From Geosiphon pyriformis (Eukaryota > Glomeromycota > Glomeromycetes > Archaeosporales > Geosiphonaceae), in assembly GCA_016748015.1 (NCBI GenBank), contig JAAOMT010000239.1, positions 226,812 to 290,811 on the forward strand: a stretch of DNA of 64,000 nucleotides, given 5' to 3'. The translations under genes and the position numbers were made by a program. The notes beneath the pieces were generated by a model. It searched no databases. It saw nothing but the letters and a program-made list of their open reading frames with translations, and had not been told where the DNA came from. Positions 24,162 to 35,623 of the stretch are shown one piece after another. Numbering within the stretch: position 1 is the first letter of the stretch; the number at the start of each line of letters is the position of its first letter.

Positions 24162-25890
24162 CTCCACATTAATTTTTGTGAATTAAATAAATAGACTATT
24201 AATCTTTTAAATTTATAATAAAAATAATTAAACAATAAAAGTATTATTTATTATTAATTGACTTGATTAAAAATAAAATAAATTTCAAATTAAAGCTTAT
24301 ACAGTACATAAATTTCTTTACGAATAAAAAGAGTGTTTATAGTTTCAGCAGAATTAATTAGTAGAAATATATTGGTCATCACAAAAATAATTATTGCTTC
24401 AAAAAAATTATCTGATTTTAATTTTTATCATTAGCATTAATTCACCATATTTTTACAGGTTTATGAACAGTATTTTAATGAATAATTCACACACAAATTT
24501 CTTTTAGGAATGAGACTAGACTAGTTTTTTGAAAAAAAATTATAACAGACAAAGTTACTTTCAACCCAACAAAAATCTGTTTTCTTTTATCTGACTCTAT
24601 TGGCACTTCTTAATCCGTAAGTGTCCTAATATCAAAATTTGTTTAATACTCAAAAAGCATAACTCTCAAAGCAAGCGTCTTTATCAGAAATTTCCAGTGT
24701 ATCAAAGATAAATAATTACAAGAAACGCTTTCTCAGGCTCACTAATTATTAATCAATTAATCAATCAATCATTTAATCTTTTTTAATCATAAGAAATTAA
24801 CTAGATTCACATGTCAAAAACATTAAAAACTATGTTAGGAATTATTTCTGTGACTCGAAAAATTATATTTATCAAAAGTTTCTAGAAATTATTTATGGTA
24901 GAACATTTTCAATTAATCTCAAACTTATTTTGCAATTCCCATAATATTCTTTGTTCTGTTTATTAGTGCGGGAAATATTCTAATCAAAAAATTTACCACA
25001 AAACAAAATTTTAGTTAAGCTTTATCTTTCAAATCTATTTTTAAAAAACAGGACAAACCTAAAATTATTTTTTTTCAATTAAAGTTTTCTGAATTTCAGT
25101 AATCGATAGTAATTTAAAACTTTTTCCCTATCAATATCATCTAATGAGCTAGAAGTTGATTGGATCATCTGACGATCGAAGATCAACAAATTGAAAATAT
25201 TAATATAAAATCCCCAGAAAATACATGAACTGGGATCTCAAGCCACACTTTGCCAATTTATGCAAACCCCATCAAATTGTAAATCATGAATTGGGGAAAG
25301 GATCAGAACAATGGGGACAATACGAATCAAAATTTGCGATTCAAAATCGAGAAATAAATATAAAACAGAACGACGAACGGAAATTTTGTATAAACTTAAG
25401 CCGTGTATGATGGACGATTCCATTTAGGATCCAATTTGAAAAAATTCACAAGTGGGGGAAAGAATAGATAAAGGTGATGGTTGATCATCGGATGGTTATA
25501 TTGAATCATTAACGTTCGATGTGAGATAGTTTTTCCAAAGAAACCATAAAAACTCGATCATGCAATATTATTAGTGTTGGCTCGTGAAAGAAAACAACCA
25601 ACCCCAACGCACTAAATCTCTGAAATAATGAAATTATCCAGTTAACGTGTTTTTGTTTGGTTGATTTTCAACCGGAAATTCTAAAATGTTATAGAATGAA
25701 AATTTTGACGGGTTTTTTTGAAAACAAGCGAAAACGAAATAAAACCACCACCAATCCCATATTAAAGCAGTTCAAGAAATTTAATTAATTGACAACGTAA
25801 AAATATATTAAATAAATTTTTTGAAATCTTCAAATCAATCTTATTTAGTCGGTCACTCCAAACCTTTAAAGTTTTCCTAGAAACCCACGT
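19665..25890. other. Long AT-rich gene-free region
   Basis: More than 6 kb with no convincing gene on either strand. It holds long A/T runs, a perfect AATAATAATATTATTATT palindrome near 20870 and an (AAT)n microsatellite at 24124-24161. 19800-20700 and 22600-23450 are less AT-rich and may hold old coding relics, but no family could be named. Confidence 0.45.
24124..24161. repeat. (AAT)n microsatellite
   Basis: Uninterrupted ATA/AAT trinucleotide repeat of about 38 bases in intergenic DNA. Confidence 0.95.
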
Positions 25891-25917
25891 TATTTTCTTT
25901 CACTTTTTGTCTGTCCA
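25891..25917 (+). promoter_or_regulatory. Pyrimidine-rich tract upstream of elongase ATG
   Basis: A T/C-rich stretch ends about 10 bases before the ATG at 25928. CT-rich tracts next to the start site are typical of well-expressed fungal genes; a role here is inference. Confidence 0.35.
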
Positions 25918-25927
25918 ATCATCCAAA

Positions 25928-26965
25928 ATGTCTTACATACCAAAACCGGCATCTGATATTCCATACCCAGAATACTATTCGTTATTCATGGATTGGCGTT
26001 TTCCCATTTCAGTTGCCACAATCTATACATTAACTGTCTTCCTTCTGAATCCCAAGTCGACAAAAGTATCACGTGTGGTAGCCCAGAGCAAAGGCATTAA
26101 AGAGAGTCAAACAAGCGGAAGTGGCCCATTGATGACAGCTTTCGTATTTCTGCATAATTCGCTATTATGCGTGTACTCATTAGTCACGTTTATCGGAATG
26201 TTTAGCGCTCAATTCAAAAACTTTTGGAATAATAGCTTTATGGATGCGGTGAGTTCTTTGAATTAGCGTGGTATTTTACGCTAAAGCTTTATCTCTTGAT
26301 AATCATTTACTGAGTTCTTTTATTTTATTTTTTAGTACTGTGATCGTGACCAAACATTATGGAAAAGCAGTCTTTTTTACTGGGGTTACCTATTTTACTT
26401 GTCAAAATGTAAATTTCTCAATTTTTTGAAATTTCTCTACTTTTTTTCCCTGTAATAACTTTTATTTTTTTTTCATACAATACTTTTACAATAAGATTAC
26501 GAAATTATCGACACCATAATAATTTTACTTAAAGGTCGTCGTTCTTCCCTTCTTCAAACCTATCATCATGCTGGAGCCATAATAACAATGTGGTGTGGTG
26601 TTTATTATCAAGCCACGGCCATCTGGATTTTTGTTCTCTTTAACTCGTTCATTCACACCATTATGTACGCTTACTACGCTGCCACTTCTGTTGGTATTCA
26701 TCCCCCAGGCAAACAATATTTGACTACAATGCAAATCACTCAATTCCTGGTTGGAACCTCATTGGCTGGTACCTACGTCGCTAGTCCCTCATGTCTTGTT
26801 ATGCCAGGTGCTTGGGAGGCCACATGGGTTAATATTGCCTATTTGTTTCCCTTGACTTATTTGTTCGTGGACTTTGCCAAGAAAATGTATGGAGGAAAGG
26901 GTAAAAAGGCTGCTGGTGTTACAAATGAGTATTCTAATGGTTATGCTGCTCAAAAAATACAATAG
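25928..26965 (+). CDS. ELO-family very-long-chain/PUFA fatty acid elongase (3-ketoacyl-CoA synthase), 3 exons
   Basis: Exons 25928-26248, 26336-26408 and 26496-26965 give 287 aa, normal for the family. ELO proteins are ER membrane enzymes condensing malonyl-CoA with an acyl-CoA. Seen: family motif KYYEIIDT at 131-138; the histidine box at 152-156 reads Q-T-Y-H-H instead of H-x-x-H-H; N181-S-x2-H185-x2-M-Y-A-Y-Y at 181-192; and several hydrophobic segments. The C-terminus is basic near residue 270 (KKMYGGKGKK) and ends in KIQ, without an obvious KKXX signal. The first box residue as Gln is, to my knowledge, found in some polyunsaturated-fatty-acid elongases, so a PUFA or unusual substrate is possible. 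Start chosen at the ATG 10 bases after a CT-rich tract. Confidence 0.9.
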
Positions 26966-29273
26966 ATGACATATATTATAAAATGTCAGGTTTTTAAGGT
27001 GCATATAATTGATAATTCAGGCATTTAGATCTTATTAATTTACCATAACTAAAAGTTTATTAAAACGTAATCATTGAGTTTCAGGTTTTTGTATGTTATA
27101 GATTGTTAGTCTGAAGATTAAAATCATGATAATTATAACATTTAAATATTTCATTAAAATCGATATTTTTGCAACATAAAAGGATGCAAAAAACAGCGAT
27201 ATAATAAAATAATATTCATAAGCAAACCAGAATGAGATTTATTATAACCCATTATCAATAGTATTTTATATTCTATATTATTTGAGCTGATTTTTGAAAA
27301 TATATCTTGAATTAAAAATATAAAATACTCCAGAAAAAAAAGTGACATGACAAATAACAATTTTTTATTTTTAATTCCCAATATATATATATGTTAAATT
27401 GAGTTGAATACAATTTTCTAATTTTCAAATGAAAATATATTTATCATCTTTTCGTTTTATAATTTTTTTAGTGATATTATAAAAGGAAAATTAAATATTT
27501 TTTTAAATATAAAAAACATAAATCTAAATTAATTTTTACTCTAAAATTAATCTTTAGAAATTTATTTCTAATATATATATATAAATAAAATTATTTAATT
27601 AAACACTCTTCTCCCTCCTACAAAAATAATTCAAATTTGTTTATACAAAATATATAAGATACTTTTTAATAAAAATATAGAAAACAAAATTTTTATATTA
27701 AATTTTTATAATTTTTAAAAGTAATTAAAAAATATATTTCAAGAATTTTTTTAATTTAAAAATTAATCTTGTCATATTCATTAATTATTTTACAAATATG
27801 CAATTTTAAAAAAAGGATTTATAATTAATGTTATAAATTGTGTACTATTAAATCATACTAAAAAAAATATTTGTTAAAATAATTGAAAATAATTGAATAA
27901 ATAACTATTGAAAATAATTGATATCTGTTATAATGTTTTAAAACATTAATTAAAACATAAAATTTGAAAAAAAAATTATAATTTATAACATATATAAAAA
28001 CTTTTTAATGAATACTTTAAAAAACAAAAACAATTTTAAAAATCTTGGCTTTATATTATTGGCTTATTATAGAAAAAATATATATATTAAAACTTTTAAT
28101 ATCTGTTAAAAAAAAATCTAATTTAAAGAAAATACATATTGAATATCTGTTAATTAACTATTATTTAACAAAATAAGTAAAAACAAAAACAATACTTAAT
28201 GAAACTGCTATTTAATTGCCAACTTTATTTATAAAAAATTATAAATGTCCAAAAATTTTAATATTTTTTTACCATTTACAAATCAAGGAATTAATAAAAT
28301 ATTTCAACAAAAAATTATAAATGAAACATTAAGAAAAACCAATAGAAAGATAAATCTATAAAATAAAGTCTTATTATTTTACTTTTTTTTTGTATACAAA
28401 ATTGTAAATACACATTTTTTATAGTATCGAGAGAACAGTTTTCTAATATGATTTTGAAGATATTTAGATAAGCAAATTTAAAAGAAGTCAAAAAGAAAGT
28501 TTAATATATATCAAAAAACTACTAGTCCTTATTTATTATAAAATGTTGTTCGGCCGATGATTTATATCTAATTTGTCCTCTTCGAAAATTTTTAATATTT
28601 AGACATTAATGCACTAAATTTCTTGACAACAAGCGGTCCTTATATTTTTACTCTTAAAATTTTCGAGCACTTCTTTTGACCTAAGGATCACAATCTAATG
28701 AATCTAATGAATCTGCTGTGATAATAGAGAATGTTACACGATTCAACCTAATATGCAAAATTCGGCCGTATAATTATAATTTGCATTACTAATTTTGATT
28801 AATTCAGAGCTTTCGGACTCTATTAATGATTCAGGAGAATGCAGTAGTCTCAAGTAAATGATTTCATTATTGAAACAAGCTTTAATACACGTATTAAAAT
28901 TTCAGACACAACCATTAATACACACATTATTGCTGCGGCCGCTAGGTTAATCATTTGATCAAGAACCAACCACAACTTTTCCTATCTAGAAGCCAAACCT
29001 GTTTTCAAAATGAACCCTTCAAAGAAGTGAGCTAAATTCTGGCTAGAAACTGGAAATTGAAACTAGACGTTTGAAAAGTCATCATGAACTTCATTATTCG
29101 TCTATTGGTTTTTAGAAACTTAATTAGAAATTTTAGGCGTAATATGTGGCCTCAATTTATTATAAAACCCAAAAGGAAATCATTTTTGAGCTTGCTAATT
29201 TAAACCATTCTTCTTAAGATTTTCTGAAACTATTACCAAAATTGAAATTTTAGAATATATTGAAAATTTAAAT
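26966..29273. other. Intergenic, extremely AT-rich
   Basis: About 2.3 kb. 27390-28550 is almost pure A/T. 28550-29270 is more mixed (NotI-type gcggccgc at ~28936) and is presumably the upstream region of the kinase. No gene seen. Confidence 0.5.
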
Positions 29274-31029
29274 ATGGACTACTCCCCAGCATCACTATAC
29301 AACGCTCTATACCCACCAAATAAAAGAAACGTAAATGAAATAAATCAAATTTATTCCCTAAAAAATTAATACCCATCTATACTAATATAGTTCTTAATAA
29401 ACTCACGCGATTCTTAGGCTGCATCAACTGGGTTGTTATTAAATGGCCGATGTCAAAAAATGCTCCAAAGTCGAGCTGCCAAAACTACATCTGGATATCA
29501 TCAAGACCGCAATCAATGTCACCAATGCCAACGAAAATACTTTGGCCAGGATATATGTCAAGAATGCCGTGCATTTTTAATATCAGAAAATTTAGCAACT
29601 TTGCGTTCAAGTGGGAACCAAGAGATAGATGCGTTTTTAAAAGAATCAAACGCTGAAGCTATACATCATCTGGGGTTGTTTATTTGGATTCCGTTTGCCG
29701 AATTTGGAAATAAGCAACATATTGCAAATGGTGGATTCGGGTCGGTTAGTTTTGCTATATGGTATTGTGGAAAATATTCTTCATCAATTGAGGAGTCGTC
29801 AAATAATTACACACAAGAAGTTGTTTTAAAATCCTTGAAGAATTCACAAAATATTACTAAAAACTTTTTGAATGAGGTCAGTAAAATTGAAATTAAAAAA
29901 TTTATGATTTGGAAATTAATGATTTGAATCAATTCAACAGATCACCGCACATCGACATTGCCAAAAAAGTGCTCGCGTTGTAAGGTGTTTTGGAATAACT
30001 CAACATCCTGAAACCATGGAATATTTAATAGTAATGCCATTTGCTCAATATGGGAATCTTCGAGAATACATAAGAGAAAGAGGAGAAAAACTCACTTGGG
30101 AACAGAAACTGGAAATTCTTCGAGACATTGCTGAAGGTTTAAAGGATATTCACGAAAGTAATCTTATCCATTGTGATTTGCATAGTGGTAACGTTCTACA
30201 TTTTCACAATCCAGAAGACCTTACAAAAAGTAAAATATTAATTAGTGATTTGGGAATGTGTCGACCTGCAGATGTTCCATCAAAAGGATCACGAAAACAA
30301 ATTTTTGGTGTCATTCAATTTCTAGCCCCGGAATTATTACGTGGATGGGACTATTCAAAAGAATCAGATGTATATGCCTTTGGAGGCATCATGTATGAAG
30401 TTTTGATGCACAAAGTTCCATTTTGGGAACATTTTGATCCTCATTATTTGCAACTTGACATTTGCGATGGTGTTCGTCCAGAGATTCCGCAATACGCACC
30501 TAAATGTTACGTAAACTTGATGAAAAAATGTTGGGATGATGATATTCGATTTCGACCATCAGCTTCTAATTTATATTGGACACTTTCTCAATGGTTAGCT
30601 GAGTTCTCATTGACAAAATTTGGCCGTAAAGGAACCTTTCACCATGGCAAGTATATATATGATTTCGAAGGGGCTCAACACCTCAGGCGAAACCAAAATG
30701 AGGAACAAGAACCATGTGGCATGGATGAATTGCCTTTCCTTAATTTACCTGAAGCTCAGCATACTAGCTGTTTGATTGGTCTTACAAGCGATAGTAAACC
30801 TATTTTTGGAATACGTGTAGATGATAAAAGAAATTCTCCTAGTTTTGATGGTAAGTAAATAAATTGACCTTTTGCAAACGCGATTAAATAGCAATTTTGA
30901 TTGATTTCTCGAAAATTTATTTTGATAGAATACGAATCCCGTCAGAATGAACTTACAATTAGTATCCAGGATCTTAACTGTTTTCTTGATTACGAATTTG
31001 ACGGAAGAAACATGTCGCGTAGTTTTTGA
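29274..31029 (+). CDS. TKL-type kinase with zinc ribbon and HCD catalytic loop, 4 exons
   Basis: Exons 29274-29330, 29418-29876, 29941-30850 and 30929-31029 (phases 0, 0, 1) give 508 aa. The short first exon MDYSPASLYNALYPPNKRN joins in frame to the second. Zinc-ribbon cysteines at 53, 56, 66 and 69; IW-I-P linker; glycine loop G-G-F-G at 124-127; VVLK lysine K157; catalytic loop H249-C250-D251-L-H-S-G-N; D275-L-G; A-P-E. HRD to HCD is a known natural variant in this fungal kinase family, and the Asp, Asn and Lys needed for catalysis remain. The last exon begins EYESRQNELTISIQ, resembling EYDSRIQNLALSE, a microexon of the kinase at 48057, so the tails are homologous. Intact; substrate unknown. 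Confidence 0.87.
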
Positions 31030-31530
31030 CTTCTTGTATATGTGTGGAGCTTTCGAGTAAAACACAATTTACAATGTATAAATTCCTATAAGATATATTT
31101 AGCAAATCAAGTTTTTATTTTTCATTTTCAGCATAGCTTATTCAACTACATTAACAAACAGACTTGCAGCATATGAACAAGTTCCATATTATTGTGTATA
31201 AATGATTCATTATAATTTTGAATGTTGTCAAAATTATTAATATGAAAATTAAATAAAAAAATTCAGAAAGCTAAAATTGTTTTTTTGAAAATATGACATA
31301 TAAGTCAATAGCTGATTGGTTTACATTTTATTTAAAACATTTTCCTATTGAAAAAGATCTTTAAAAAGATTAAAATTTCTAAAAAACTATTTTAGAACAA
31401 TTAATAATAAAAATAATGATATTGAGAATAAAAAGTTTATTTCACAAAAATTTTATTCAATCTAATCAACAATAGTGTGTGAATTTAAATATTTTCATTT
31501 TTATTTTTTCTTTTCCCTTTTACTGAGCTT

Positions 31531-31588
31531 AATATAAGTGTGGCTCATGCGGTTTCAACACGTAATCAGCCACCCTTATTTGATAAAT
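31531..31588. repeat. Dispersed ~50-bp repeat (copy 1)
   Basis: The core tggctcatgcggtttcaac followed by acg-aatcagccaccc resembles 58450-58498 (tggttcatgcattttcgac, acgtgatcacccaccc), about 80% by eye. It contains a GTGGCT...AGCCAC inverted pair. Function unknown; possibly a piece of a transposon end. Confidence 0.5.
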
Positions 31589-31842
31589 CATAAGGATTTG
31601 TACATTTTAATAAAATGATTTTTTAAGATTAAAATTTTTAATTTTAACTATTGATTTCAACAAATAAAAAAAATTAAAATATTTTTAGATTAATATAAAA
31701 TAATTTATTTATTTATTTCCATTTTATCATAATCTTTTAAATGTAAAAACCACAGTGATTCTTATCTTTTGGTTTGAGTTAATAAAAATAAAACGAGTCA
31801 CACACAAAATTAAACCAATTTCCTCAAGATAACAACAGCAAC

Positions 31843-31872
31843 AATAATAATAATAATAATAATAATAATAAT
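31843..31872. repeat. (AAT)n microsatellite
   Basis: Short AAT repeat after an imperfect CAA tract, between a candidate Tc1 terminus and the Tc1 transposase relic. Confidence 0.9.
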
Positions 31873-31913
31873 TTTTTTCACTATAACTTTATTGTTAAAA
31901 AAACAAACTTCTA

Positions 31914-32230
31914 CTAATGGGTCATATAACCCTTTCTTTTTATAACTTCTTTAACATTGTTAGACATCGAGTCAATAAATTGAGAAATTGTCTCTAATAG
32001 AAAAGAATTTTCATGCACTAATGACTGCCTCTTCCAAGTCAGTTTATGTTCGTAGCTTTTGGTTCTGGTGAATCGGGATTTTTAACTTCCCTCCACATAT
32101 TTTCTATTGGATTGAGATCTGACGATTGTGGAGGCCATTATCTTGGATTTCTTTCATAAGCTTGCACTTATGAATTAGAGTGTAATCTTTCTGGAATATT
32201 GCTTCTTTCGTCATAATGATTGGATAAACT
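31914..32230 (-). mobile_element. Tc1/mariner transposase C-terminal relic
   Basis: Minus strand: IFQKDYTLIHKCK corresponds to the Tc1 IFQQDNA-IH block (second catalytic Asp). Then comes PPQSSDLNPIENMWREVK, the hallmark SPDLNPIEN-W block with the third acidic residue, and after a frameshift TISQFIDSMSNNVKEVIKRK, a stop at 31914-31916. At least two frameshifts; no N-terminal half is visible. A cacagtgattctt sequence near 31751 could be the element's 3' terminus. The other end is interrupted or lost where the hAT element begins at 32279. Inactive. Confidence 0.78.
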
Positions 32231-32515
32231 ATATCCAATATATGCTTCTGTGAGGAGTATGAATCAAATGATTCAAACTAGTGTTCCTCACGGTCCAGTT
32301 TGGTCCGGGTTTTAACAAAGAACCGGACCCGAACCGGAAAACCAGTTCGGGTCTAAGAATAGACCGGACTCGACTGTAGTAGACCCGAACCGGACAAAAT
32401 TATAATTAAAGATCTGCCGGAAGCCCAATTAATGAAATGTACTCGATATTTTAAACATAAGACTTACGAACTATTATTAAAATCAATTAAACTTTAAGAA
32501 TTTATATAAATATAT

Positions 32516-34745
32516 TTAGCCATCTAGTTCTCTCCACCATGATCTTAAGCACATTGCTATTCGCACCGTCTTGCCCATCAATCGATTTCGCTTATTGGTT
32601 ATCATATCACCGCTAATGCTAAATACTTGCTCACTTGGGACACTTGTTGCTGGTATTGGAAGGCAGTCCCGAGCGAATTTCGCGAGATTTGGATAACTTG
32701 CTTCATTCACTCGCCACCACTCTAATACATCTGTGTTTCCATTCACAGTTGGCATCAACAAATACGTATCTAATTCACTTCGTTCTTCAATACGTGGTCG
32801 TTTGTAAATTCGTGTTAATATATTTGTTTGAGGTGATTCTACAGTCGAGTAAGTTGTATTTCGACCAGGAATAGGTGCATATTCGCTTTCATACTTGCTA
32901 ATTATGCTAAAAACAATTTATATATTAATATTTTAACTCTTACAAAAATCAAATAATTATACTTCAAACTTACATATCCTTGATTTGAATGATAAGTTGT
33001 GATGACCAGCCAAGTGCTTCGAAATACTCCAGTTTAAGCCGTGGATCAAGTAAAACTGCTGCAATATTTAGTACGTTCGTTTTCTGATAATAATCTATAA
33101 GCTTTGCAATTGCAGTCTCACATCCTTGATCAAGCCATTGTGGTATGTTTTCCTTCTGCCTAGTCTCTTGAAGTGTTTCAATTAATGTATGGTAGAGTGG
33201 AATAACCATTGATAATGTTGGATATTCTTGTTTTGACATCTCAATTGTTGCTAAATCAAATATATAATTAATTAAAATAAATTACAATTACAATTTCAAA
33301 TAAAAAACACCAACCATCTTTAAATGGAAGTAAAATTCCAATAAGAATTTCGATTTTTTCCCAGTCTTCTTGAGAAAGTGCATATTGGCGTAAGTCCAAT
33401 TCAGAATGGGAAATGCCATCCAAAACCATTCGTAATGTTATTGCTCGTTTACACATGTCATAGGTAGAATTCCATCGAGTAGTAACATCCAAAATTGGCT
33501 TTAATATTTCCATATTTTGTAATAGACACATTATTTTCAACTTTTTAGAGCGTATTTTTGATGCTCTAATGCCTTTAATTAATGCACGTAACTAAAAATA
33601 AAAATATAATAAATAAAAAATTCTACAAATATTTTAATAAATAAAAACTACCAACCTTTTCTAATTCATTTCCTATATCTTTAAACATGCTTTGTACAGC
33701 AATATCTAAGATATGACCAAAGCATCGTATTGACTGTTGTATACTATCAAATTGAATACCAATTTGTAGAATTAGAAAAATCTTGTAAAAATTTATCATT
33801 AGCAGATGCATTATCACGTGTGATTGATATTATTTTTGAAATAATTCCCATTGAACAAAGACAATCTTCCATGGCATTGGCGATTTCAGAGCCATTATGT
33901 TGTCCATCCATATGAATAAAATCGAGCAAAAGATGTTTCATCATCCATGATTCATTTAGATAATGAATAGTAATTGCCATAAAAGATTTGTCATTGGTAT
34001 TAGTTTTCCAGATATCTGTAGTTATTGCAATACGTCCTGGAATCTGTTGTAATTTTTGTTGTAACCGTTCACGTTCTTTTTCAAAATCACTTGTAATATG
34101 TCTTTTTATTAAATCTGATGATAATGCTATAAAATTTTAAATAAATAAATAAAATAAATAAATATAATTCTAAAATAAAATATTAAATATTATACCTGTT
34201 GTATGAGGTTCCAAATATGTAAATATTGATCTAAGTCCATCATCTTCAATTATATGAAATGGTCGATTATGTTTAATAATCCATTGTTTAACAAGATTAA
34301 TAAATTCTTCGGAATTGAATGATTCATGATGTGATTTATAGTCTAATAATTGTATATAATATTATAAAATTATATTAAAAATATCAAATTGAAAATATAA
34401 TTTAACACTTACAGCTTTATTTTTTGAAATATCTAAAACCGAATCTTTCTGTTTTATACTTGATTCTTTTAATTCAGGTACTTTGTTTTTATGGAGAGAT
34501 TTGAGATGTTTTCGAAAGCTTGAAGTTGATCCATCAACTTGAATTTTTAAACTTTTGCCACAATATTCACATAATGCAACTAATATAATTAATCCATTTT
34601 TATCTTTAATTTTTTGTTTTTTAAAGTGATTCCATACGAATGATCTATAAATAAATATAATTAATATATATACAAAGTAAATTTAATATAAAATTTTAAA
34701 ATAAAAATATATTACCTATTAGAAGCTGTTTCACTTGATAGTAAT

Positions 34746-34785
<40 letters not shown>

Positions 34786-34882
34786 CTTCTTCCTCTTTAG
34801 ATTCATTCAAGTAAATTATATTTGTTTGTTCTTGAGTTTCATTGTAAGTTTCATCAAAAGAAATTGTAGATGGGCTTGACAT
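32516..34882 (-). pseudogene. hAT transposase with BED zinc finger, frame-broken
   Basis: Minus-strand exons 34882-34716, 34644-34413, 34342-34196, 34126-33656, 33591-33315, 33250-32974 and 32906-32516. Exon 1 contains poly-Asn from an in-frame AAT repeat. Exon 2 is a BED finger (C-E-Y-C ... H-L-K-S-L-H). Exon 4 has the RNase H start (ITTDIWKTNTNDKSF) and RCFGHILDIAVQ; exon 5 has DVTTRWNSTYDM; exon 6 has LLDPRLKLEYF; exon 7 has the dimerisation end (PSEQVFSISGDMITNKRNR-L). Exon 4 changes frame near 33770 (after NSTN), and exon 2 to exon 3 also needs a one-base adjustment, so no intact product is expected. Otherwise well preserved, implying recent activity. Confidence 0.82.
34741..34785. repeat. 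(ATT)n microsatellite inside the transposase exon
   Basis: Trinucleotide repeat in exon 1 of the hAT transposase, giving a poly-Asn tract on the minus strand; an AAT-type expansion inside coding sequence. Confidence 0.9.
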
Positions 34883-35422
34883 TTTTTTATTATTTTAAAG
34901 CAGTATGTAAAAAATTTTATAAAATAAAATAAAAAGAAACGAAAAATAACTAGTTTAAATTTATGACGTTAGTGTATTATGAAAAGGATGTAATCTATAT
35001 GAAAAGCAGCCAATCAGCTTCATATTATTATTTTACAAGTTCGGGTCCGGGTCTCTATTAAGGCCCGGGAACCGATTAGATCTGCAAAACTAGAGATCCG
35101 AACCGACCCGTTAGGTCAGGTCCGGTTGGGTCCGGGTCTGCGGAACACTAAATAATTCAAACTTTGTCTATGTATTGAAAAATTTTTTAAGGTATATATT
35201 TTATCACTGTCAGATTGTACATGTACTACCTACGAACACATGATATCAAAAAGCATTTTAGAAAATAATAATGGATTTGAAGGTTATTCTAAAAAAAAAG
35301 TATGCTCAGAAGACTGGTCCAACATTTTATAGAAAATTATCAGCTCTTTAAGTTTACTCGAAATCATTCTATTTGAATGGTTTTAATTATGTATTCCTCA
35401 GAATGACTAAATTCTTTATACC

Positions 35423-35623
35423 ATGGATTCGGATCCGATTCTCCCAAACATAGATCAACAGTTTTGTCAGCATTCAAAAAATTTTCAGAGTACTAAATCA
35501 TTTTTAGTTGTGGGAATATGTTCATTTGTTAGGTTTTTGCTTATTACAATTATTCCAATTATTTTAATGCACCTAATATTGACCGCACTCCATATACCAA
35601 TTATTGACGAAGAGAAGTTTTAA
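35423..35623 (+). CDS. Possible 66-aa membrane protein
   Basis: An ATG-initiated frame with a polar N-terminus (MDSDPILPNIDQQ) and one long hydrophobic segment (~28-60, FLVVGICSFVRFLLITIIP and onward). No family recognised, no introns needed, no neighbour that explains it. It could be a chance frame in AT-rich DNA or a fragment of a larger gene. Confidence 0.22.
   Translation: MDSDPILPNIDQQFCQHSKNFQSTKSFLVVGICSFVRFLLITIIPIILMHLILTALHIPIIDEEKF

Larger units (their letters stand above)
32279..35150 (-). mobile_element. hAT-superfamily DNA transposon
   Basis: About 2.9 kb bounded by inverted termini: left TAGTGTTCC (32279), right GGAACACTA (ending 35150). Both are followed inward by GC-rich subterminal arrays of ccggacc/cgggtc motifs, out of keeping with the AT-rich surroundings. 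It encloses a seven-exon BED/hAT transposase on the minus strand. The flanks are near-identical 12-mers: aatgattcaaac on the left, aataattcaaac on the right. hAT elements usually duplicate 8 bp. It sits next to a Tc1 relic. Confidence 0.85.
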
